In this document: positions 56,541 through 64,000 of the stretch, piece after piece | How the letters are laid out: every line of letters starts with the position of its first letter | How positions within the stretch are numbered: the first letter of the stretch is position 1 | Origin: Lates calcarifer | Taxonomy: Eukaryota; Chordata; Actinopteri; Centropomidae | DNA length: 64,000 nucleotides | Assembly: GCF_001640805.2 (NCBI RefSeq) | Contig: NC_066849.1 | Coordinates: forward strand, 23,254,020 to 23,318,019 | Direction of reading: 5' to 3' | Program-made: the position numbers and the translations under genes | Notes under the pieces: model-generated | Told to the model about the DNA's origin: nothing | The model's database searches: none | What the model saw: the letters and a program-made list of their open reading frames with translations, nothing else

Positions 56541-58694
56541 GAGAACATGGGGTTGATGGAACTTTTCCTGACAGGTTTCCTATTTTGCTGTATGTTTTAC
56601 ATTCTGTCACTTTTGAAACTTAAAAAAAAATTTTGCAGCCAAAGTTTTGACTTATCTTACACACTGTGTTGAGATGCACAAACACAGATTGTTGTTCTTG
56701 CCATGGTGGCTGCTAAAACCATTATATATTATTATTATACTATTACTATTATCCTCTGCTCATTGTTTTTTTTTAAATAGGTTTGTATGTGCATGTGTTC
56801 TTACACTGTGAGGGGGGTGAAGTTCACATGTAACACAAAAAAAGAAAGCATATATGAGATTTACCGTTGCTGCATTTGAAGAATATAAGATATTATACAA
56901 TATAATAAGAAGACGACTTTGTCAGTGTTACACTGTGAGGATGTCAAGTGCTAGCGTGTGGGTTGGAAATGAACACTGCACACTGTATGTATGTTTGTTT
57001 CTGCCTCAGAGTCGATCAATAAATCTCTGGAATTGATGTCTTGCACAGGTCGGTGGCCTTGACCATTTACAACAACTTTCAACACCTTAGATGGCCTTGT
57101 GGGAAGATGAGCTCTCTGATTTACTCATTTCTATCTTAAAGTCAGGTTTGGACTGTGGAGAAGTTTATTTTCACTTTGATTATTATCTTTCATTCACTCT
57201 TTGAATGAGCTGACTGCAGCACTTGTGTGTTGCACTTGACGTGTTCCTTGGGTCTCTGACCCTGTACTGTAGGACTTAGTTCACAGCAGGGGTTATGTTT
57301 CATTCAGACAAGCTTCTTTAAATTTTTATGTTATTTTTTTAAATGCATTGATTGGCCATTCGTAACTTCAACTCCTCCAGTGACATTTAATATTTTTTTT
57401 GCATTCGCTGTGGTCCCTGCATTGTTGGATTGATTGGAGCTAGAGTCAAATTTTTGGTTTCTTACAGTTGGGTACGGCTGGCAATTGTTGGAAAAACATA
57501 TATATTTTTTTAATGATCATCAAAGCTTTTCAGTTCAGAGCAGGCCAGGATTGAGGGGGGAGCTGGAGTAGGCTACACCATGACATATCCCCTAGCCCTC
57601 ATATCTCTGTTCTAGACAGAAATCAGTAAATTTATTTTCTACTGGCTAAAACAGGACAGTTCAATTTTGAACATTTGTACCAACATCCTGAAGCAGCTGA
57701 AGGTGTTGGGATTCTCAACAGAACAAGTTTATGGCCTGCAAAAGTAATAATTGCACCACTCGAAATTTTTTGATTGCGACAGTTGAATTGTCACTCGTTC
57801 AATCCAAGTTACTTCATAATTGATGTTTTATGCATTTTGAATGTGAATCCGCTGCTGGAAAAAGCATAAAATGTGACTCAGCAAATGACTGTGGTTGAAC
57901 TGCGAATGGGAACTATGAGAAGTATGTGAATGAACTACTGTAATACACAGTTGTAACAAACAATCACCAGCCAACCAGAGCAGGAGGAATGGTTAGGACT
58001 GTGGCCCCAAAATCTGCAACCATAGTACTACATGCAGTACAAATGGTACTCAGTATGTACTATGAGCTAATGTTAGTATCCTGTGTTTGCAGTTAGCATG
58101 CAAGAAATCTGTGTACCAACTTTTGAATTGGAAAATCTATCAAGGGCTGTCTCACCACCATCATAATCATGTCCCACAATTATATTACTAGTTCTGATTT
58201 CAATATATCTTTAATTACTGCAATCTTTTTGACTCTTATAAGAGAAGTCACTGAGATTTACAATCTTCATGTATCTCCTTGAGCAGAATGATTTACAAAT
58301 TTAAAAACATATATATTGTTTTGATCTAACGGGTACTTTGCCAATGTTTTTTTTTACTGATAGATTCTCTACAGACTGGACAAGTGACAAATAAAAAAAA
58401 GAGACAGACAGAACTCAAGAGGGAAGACAGACAGAAAGAGAGAGTTAGGCACACAAGGACAAGGACTGAAAAACAGACAGAGAGACCTTGGAGGAATTCT
58501 GGTTGACCTTCGCCTTGTGTGAATTAGTCTGGAGAACAGCCGGCTGGTCTAGCCTTAGGCCACAGACAAACACACAAACACATACACACAGACACACACA
58601 CAGAAGGGAAAGAGAGAGATGTCAAAGAACCCAGTGTGTCCCAAAGACCAAAGGACACATTACATGTTTGCTGCATGACATTCCCTAAAAATGA

Positions 58695-58696
<2 letters not shown>
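56541..58696. other. Intergenic DNA, no gene seen
   Basis: AT-rich unique sequence with T runs (57380-57400, 58348-58358) and AC words at 58566-58603. No recognisable exon or transposon. Confidence 0.45.

Positions 58697-58724
<28 letters not shown>
58697..58724 (+). repeat. (TG)14 microsatellite
   Basis: Pure TG run. Confidence 0.95.
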
Positions 58725-58725
<1 letters not shown>

Positions 58726-59842
58726 TTGCATACCTATCCAACAGTGGACCTCCCAGTCATTACACACTCACCAACAGTGGACCAAAGAGCCAACAGGGGC
58801 CATATTGGAGAACCACGGTTAATTATGCTATAAACATGCTTAAAAGTGCATTTTGAAATTATTTTATTTTTAACCATGAGGGGACCTGTGGATGTTTGGG
58901 TGTTAAAATTCATTCTCAGCACTGCCTCTGCAGGCTGGAGCAGGGATTTCATGACATGGCATGGCAAGGCAATGGGCAGTGGGTGAAATACACACACAGG
59001 TGAAACTTTAAAACCAGACCAAACATGTGTGGCCGAAAAATTTAACCCCTGATCGCCCTGGATATGTATTCATGTCCCAGTCTGTATTCACCACAGGAAG
59101 AGCCACTACACACTGTGGAGGTCCCCTCTTTGATAGGTGGAGCTCTTGACTATTTTTCTTATATCATGAAAGAAGGCCTTAAATAAAATTTAAAATTATT
59201 ATTATTTTTCTGCTTGTTTGCTCAAAAATAACTAGAGATAGTGGCCCAGGCTTGGTCGGCATAGCACCATAGTCCACTGTTGGTAAGGAGGGAATGTGTG
59301 TGTGTGTGTGTTGAGTGAGACCTCTTGGCCAGATCTTGAGTGCTTCTGTCAGCTTTAACTGTCTCCAAAAGCACACCACTGTTTCATTAAAAGAAAGATA
59401 GAGAGCGATAGACACACTCAGCTTACCTCCTCTCTCTCTTTTCCTTTCAGTGTTCTCTTTATCTCTCTCTTCCCCTCTCTCCCTTTCTCTCTCTGTGTCA
59501 CTCCTTCTCTCGCTCTCCTCCTAACTGCTGTTTTGACAGCCATCATGGGCGTGGCTAACGGGCCTGTAAAAGAAATTTGTCTGTCGGTCAGTCTGTCTGT
59601 CTGTTTGTCAAAATCTTGGCTGATAAATTGTTGGGGAGAGGATGTGATGTTGCCTTGGCCTCACCCAAATTCTCCTTTCAGCATCTCTCTCTCTCTCTCT
59701 GCCTCTTCCCATTTCTCTCTCTCTCTGCTCACCTACTTTTCAATCTCTCCGACATGCATTAAAAGCAACTGAAGGGAACAGCCACAATTTGAAAGATAAG
59801 AATTTTCATTTGAATATGAATACTAGTGGGTTTCATTTGTAT

Positions 59843-59846
<4 letters not shown>
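58725..59846. other. Intergenic DNA with TG and TC tracts
   Basis: (TG)n at 59295-59311, and CT-rich tracts at 59427-59522 and 59680-59728. The short unique block 59525-59570 (TTTTGACAGCCATCATGGGC) is enhancer-like but small. No gene was seen. Confidence 0.45.

Positions 59847-59877
<31 letters not shown>
59847..59877 (+). repeat. (TG)n microsatellite
   Basis: TG run of about 31 bases that directly abuts a unique block on the right. Confidence 0.95.
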
Positions 59878-59878
<1 letters not shown>

Positions 59879-59879
59879 A

Positions 59880-60055
59880 CAGCAGGTATATTTTGGCATG
59901 CTGGGAGCATTTTTTTACTCGAGTTTTGCCTTTGTATCAGCCGGACATCTTCAGCCTATCAGGACAAGGCAGCGACAGCTGGGATGTTGTTGTCAGGTGA
60001 AGTGTTTATTCTGGCACCATGCCTGTAATCTTTGTCTGCCAGTATGACAAGGTGA
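59880..60055. promoter_or_regulatory. Candidate conserved noncoding element
   Basis: Unique, complex sequence: GGCATGCTGGGAGCATTT, ACTCGAGTTTTGCC, ATCAGCCGGACATC, GACAAGGCAGCGACAGC, CCTGTAATCTTTGTC. The open frames through it carry the TG repeat at their start and are not protein-like. Confidence 0.33.
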
Positions 60056-61439
60056 TGATGGAAAGACATGACAGAACATAAAACATAAATACAACCAAAA
60101 CACACATCAAAACATCAAGAAATAAAAGAAGAAAAGGGCAATTTGGGCAGCAATTTGCATCAACTTTCAACTGACAACATGTTGTATTTTGTTTTACCCC
60201 AAGCTGTGGTACTTTTGATCAGCTGGCAAACTGCCGATGTCTGGCTCTGTACACTGACTGATTTGAATATGATTCAAGACAATAACCCAGTATACAGGGA
60301 TTTTTTGCTGTATTGAATGCATAGGTAAAGAATTAGCCCCTAGTTTGTGCAGTGACTTGCTTTAGTGTGCTCAGAGTGTCTAGGGTATAATTAGTTAAGG
60401 CCGTTATATATTTGAAATTATTTCTTCACAGCTGTAACATGTGAACATCATCATCATATCTGATGGTTGGAACAGATAAATTTGATTTGTTTGTTTTTTC
60501 TTGTAGCTTCAGCCAGTGTAGACTGTCTCAAAAGCTGTTTCATCCACATTAAATATAATGCATATACTGTTGTATCTTCTGCCTAAAATGTTTGACTAGA
60601 TTAATGCTTTAATAATTATTATTATATATTATAATTTTAAATTCTATTTGTGACATGAATATAATAGATTATTTGTATAAACATGATTTGCACTATCTCA
60701 CATATTTATACAGATGCAGAATGTGGCCATTTTTAGATTTTAGATCATCAAATCTGTAACTAAGTGTACAACAAGCTTTAGATGAGTACACCTGGTGCTG
60801 ATGTAATGAGAAAACCTGAGAAACTACAAATAAATTATGATGATCTGAGAATTTCTGGTGTGTGATGGCATTGCTGTGCTCGTATTGCTGCATTATTTGT
60901 GTTCTAGCTTGGCATGCCAAATGATGACTGAGATATATACAGTGCTGGTTAAGGGTTATCATCTAACATCTAACTGAACTGACCTTTAAAAATGATTTTG
61001 CAGTTGACTTCTTTGGTGATTTAAAATGAAAACTGTGGATTAATAGGGGACATTTAATGTTCTTAAACTTTTCTTTAACATGTTTCTAATCCTCACATGA
61101 ACACTCTAACCAACTGTATGTAGGCCTACTAACAATTAGTAGTGTAACAGTACTTCAGCAGCACTGCATCATTTACCCAAAATTAGGATCTACTGTGTAA
61201 ATCTTTCTGATATCAGTTAATAACGGTTTCCAAAGCTGTTTTGGTTGGTCATCTTTCACATGTTGCCACCTGTCAAATCTCTTTTGAAAGAGTTCACAGT
61301 GGTTTTCAAGGATCCTGAGGTAGCGGAATTTAGTCCACCTGTGCAACAGAAACTAGCAATAAAATGTTTCCCTTCTCCCCCGTGCCACATCTGTATCTTC
61401 CCACCTTCCCCTCCGTTCATCAACCCCCTCCATTAGAGC
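60056..61439. other. AT-rich intergenic DNA
   Basis: Very AT-rich at 60600-60680. The block 61240-61430 is somewhat more complex, but no motif cluster or exon was recognised. Confidence 0.4.
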
Positions 61440-61790
61440 CAAAGGTGTTGGGATTCTGTCTATATTCTCCACGTTGAGAGATGTGTCTCTGCTGATTAAT
61501 TGCTGTCTGATCGCTGCTGTTGCTGCTCCCTGCTAATTTTTCTCTCCCTGGGTTTTTACAGCCTGTGGCAGCCTGGGTGTGAGGGTTTCTAGCGGTAATT
61601 GTGCGGTATTTGTTGCTAATAGGATAATAATTGGAGCAGGTGCAGATAGCTGGGTGGTTATTGGGCCTAGTGAGGAGAGATGGAGTTTGGCACCACGCCA
61701 GGGATGCCCGCTGTGCAGCACGGCGATGCAGACACGTAAAAACACACTTTAAAAACCAGAGTGCCACAGAGGGAGGGCAATTATTATCCT
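61440..61790. promoter_or_regulatory. Candidate conserved noncoding element, long
   Basis: About 350 unique bases with GCTGATTAATTGCTG (61490-61504), GCGGTAATTGTGCGG (61592-61606), TTGCTAATAGGATAATAATT (61612-61631), GCAGGTGCAGATAGC (E-box) and GGGCAATTATTATCC (61776-61790). The pyrimidine run ending TTTTTACAG at 61560 resembles a splice acceptor. Texture and motif density make it a strong enhancer candidate. Confidence 0.42.
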
Positions 61791-62934
61791 AGCCTTTTTT
61801 TTTATCTTCCCCATTCAGCTCTATCCGTCTCTCTGGAAATCTTACACTTTTTTTCATGAATGTGGTTTCATTAATTTGTCTTATCTATTTGGATGAGTGT
61901 TTGCTGTTTCTCTCTGCTTACTTCTCTGTGTTTTTTTCTGCTATGACCTTTCACCTTTTTCTCCACTTCCTGGTTTTTTAAATACTGTTCAAAACTCCAT
62001 CAATTCCTGATGCAAGCTTTTTTTCTGGGGAAGACAAAGTGTTTTAGAAATGATGATAATAACTTAACTCTATGACGACTGAGAAACTGAGGAAGGCCAC
62101 AAGGCCACCTTCCAGTACCAAGCTGAAAAAAATTATAAATAAACAAATAAAGATCTATCTCTCCATTTGTCTTTGTTCCAAGTCACAAAGGTGTATTCAT
62201 CATAATGCATTCCTCTCTCCATGAACCCAACTAATGGCAATGTGGCTGCCCATAAGCACCGCAAACAAACATACACAGAGCACAAAAACACAGACAAAAG
62301 GGAACTTCCAGTTCCACAATGCAATGCTCATTCCACATCTAACTTAATACTATCGAGCACTTCCTTTCTAGGAATCTCGATCTCTTTCACATCATGAAAA
62401 TCAGGGCTCACTTTGTCGATATGAATTATTTTGTATAGTTTAGCTTGTAGATTCGTCATCACTGACTATATACTTGTTTTATCAGAAATCTCAATACATA
62501 TCCATAAACAATCATAGCACCGTTCACTATGATGTTACGGTGCTGCTTAGGACTGTGGTTCAGACTGTGGTGTTCATAGCTCAGCAACTGTGCACCTTTC
62601 AGAGTTGCATTACAATTGTTTCTGTGGTTTCCACTGTTTTTCAGTGAGGTTTGTGTGTCACAACTGAGCCGACAGCAGCACTTTCACTTACCAGAGAGAA
62701 GATATAAAAACATACTCAATCTGTCACACACACTGATGACTCAGTATAATCAGTTTAGCTTGAGGAATAAACTATAAAGGTGGCTGTGCTATCATTATGA
62801 TTTTCATAGTATGTTGCTACCCTGTAGACTTTTAGTTTTTTTTTATGAGGAACCTCTTGATCCCCCTCAAGGTTCTCAGACTGTTTAAAAAACTGTATTC
62901 TACATTTCCATTTCCTCATTTGACATTGATATTG
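61791..62934. other. Intergenic DNA, no feature seen
   Basis: AT-rich unique sequence with T runs. No gene or repeat family recognised. Confidence 0.4.
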
Positions 62935-63400
62935 ATATTATTATCCACAGCAACTTACAAGTGAGGGACTGCGCTAAAGTTTCAGTGGAGTATGAAACCT
63001 TGAAATAAGTACTACATATTAAAACTGCTCAATAAGACAAAGTGCAAGGAGATCAGGTAAATAAATGCACCAAAAGTGAACAGTAAGTGCTAGTTCAGTA
63101 TGGTAGGCTGAGGTTTTAAGAGAGTGGTTGCTATCTGAAGAGATGAATCTTCAAGAGATTCTTAAAGATAGAGAGGGATACCTCTTCTCTGATGGCATTT
63201 GGGAGCTTGTTCCACCACCACCACTGGGGAGGCAGGCAGAACAGGCAGAGCCCAGAAGCCGCTCTATAGGAAAGTATTAGTGACCAGTAGACAGTGGAGG
63301 TCAATGAGCAGAGGAGTGACTTGTGCCCTTTCAGTTTGACCAAAGATCAGACTCGATGCCACATGTTTGATCATTTCTAAGGGTTTCACTGTGTGTGAAG
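62935..63400 (-). pseudogene. Fossil of a non-LTR (LINE-like) retrotransposon 3' end
   Basis: On the minus strand 63131-63240 encodes WWNKLPNAIREEVSLSIFKN followed by LLKIHLF. This is the C-terminal signature (WN-x-LP...hydrophobic-FK...LK-x-x-LF) shared by many fish LINE ORF2 proteins. The plus-strand words 'agatgaatcttcaagagattctt' and 'gggagcttgttccaccacca' are hallmarks of a very common teleost dispersed repeat. The copy is truncated and frameshifted, and no reverse transcriptase domain is left. Confidence 0.5.
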
Positions 63401-63679
63401 GGAGGCACTCTAGGTGACCCTGAGATACTAATAAAACTGAACTGTGCAATAATTAAACTAACAAACTGCTGTTGAAGTCAGAAAAGTTGGATTTTTCAAA
63501 TTTTGCTGGCAAGGTTAAAGTGTCAGACGCCTGCTATTCAAATTATTTACCATACTTTTGCTGCTTCAAGGTCTCCTGGATGCAAAATGAAAAGCAGAGA
63601 GGAAACAGACTTTGTCTAATTTCCAAGATGGAAAAAAAATCCATCTGTAAAAGTGCTGAGTAACACCTCTAACCCCCCA
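63401..63679. other. Intergenic DNA, no feature seen
   Basis: AT-rich unique sequence; a 63-codon open frame is unrecognised. Confidence 0.35.
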
Positions 63680-64000
63680 AACCAGGCAAAGCTGCAGTTA
63701 TGATTAGAGCGAGAAACGTCTCCTCGCTAAGGTCATGCTTTCAAAGAGTGAGCCGCCATACTTGGGCAGCAACAGTACTGTTGTGATCACCCCTCCCTCG
63801 TTCCCCTCTGAGACTTCTCAGCCTTGAATATGGTGATGATATTAATACTAATCATAATATAGCCGGCGATAGATATAGGCTCTGCTGCTTTGAACTGTAA
63901 ATGGGTTGTGTTTGGGGGAAGAGAGGCGATTAAGCGCCGCGAGACGGTATAAGACGGTAAATCTGGGGAAGCAGAGGCGTTCCAGCCCCCCCACCATAAA
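63680..64000. promoter_or_regulatory. Candidate conserved noncoding element, cut by the window edge
   Basis: Unique block with GCAGTTATGATTAGAGCGAG, ATGATATTAATACTAATCAT (63836-63855), ATAGCCGGCGATAG, GGCGATTAAGCGCCGCGAG (63925-63943) and a doubled AGACGGTA (63942-63959). CpG retention and homeobox cores suggest constraint. It continues beyond the right edge. Confidence 0.4.

Noticed and set aside
1..64000. CRISPR arrays, operons, phage or prokaryotic genes, rRNA or intact tRNA genes
   Set aside because: None seen. The only tRNA-like signal is a SINE head at 3150-3206. The sequence is vertebrate nuclear DNA.
1..64000. The sox2 coding exon inside the window
   Set aside because: No HMG-box-like frame (RPMNAFMVW) was found on either strand, so sox2, if syntenic, lies outside the window.

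Overview
This window looks like vertebrate nuclear DNA, most likely from a ray-finned (percomorph-type) teleost. The reasons are the very dense (CA)n/(TG)n microsatellites, the long polypurine/polypyrimidine tracts, AT-rich unique sequence, and recognisable old copies of repeat families typical of fish genomes. These include Tc1-like transposon fossils, the 'CAGTGGTGG / AAGTAC' MITE, a tRNA-type SINE, and the block carrying AACATGCAAACTCCAC. There is no bacterial or viral gene organisation. Nearly all open reading frames are short artefacts of simple repeats (Cys-Val, His-Thr, Ser-Leu or Tyr-Ile runs).

Only one protein-coding piece is supported. On the minus strand at 1165-1191, nine codons (MLRWIRQQL) with a good start context run straight into a GTAAAC splice donor. 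This matches the N-terminus and first coding exon of the P4-ATPase (phospholipid flippase) ATP11B. Bases 1-1164 would then be atp11b intron 1, and about 1192-1560 its CpG-enriched 5' UTR and promoter. Everything from about 1.6 kb to 64 kb lies upstream of that gene and holds no recognisable exon.

In other vertebrates the large gene-poor interval upstream of ATP11B separates it from SOX2 (known synteny, recalled rather than computed). The working inference is therefore that this window is the atp11b end of the sox2-atp11b gene desert, with sox2 beyond the right edge. The sequence fits: from about 16 kb, and especially 24-64 kb, there are many compact, non-repetitive blocks rich in TAATTA, octamer, SOX, RFX and OTX-type motifs, of the kind that are usually deeply conserved enhancers. 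A close SOX-octamer composite at 56300-56318, an octamer at 42634-42641, an NR half-site cluster at 23397-23451, a perfect DR0 at 54839-54850, and two strong divergent CTCF-type motifs (7359-7373 minus, 47224-47240 plus) stand out.

Layout: 1-1.6 kb atp11b exon 1 and promoter; 1.6-16 kb AT-rich DNA with SINE and MITE copies and few enhancer-like blocks; 16-27.3 kb mixed enhancer-like blocks, microsatellites and old repeats; 27.3-33.2 kb mainly repeats, including a (TA)n tract and a TIR-bounded MITE; 33.2-44 kb the densest run of candidate regulatory blocks, interrupted by a split Tc1 fossil; 44-64 kb further blocks alternating with purine tracts, a Tc1 fossil with a nested insertion, and a LINE-like fossil near the right end. 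Conservation could not be tested here, so all enhancer calls are inferences from sequence texture and motifs.
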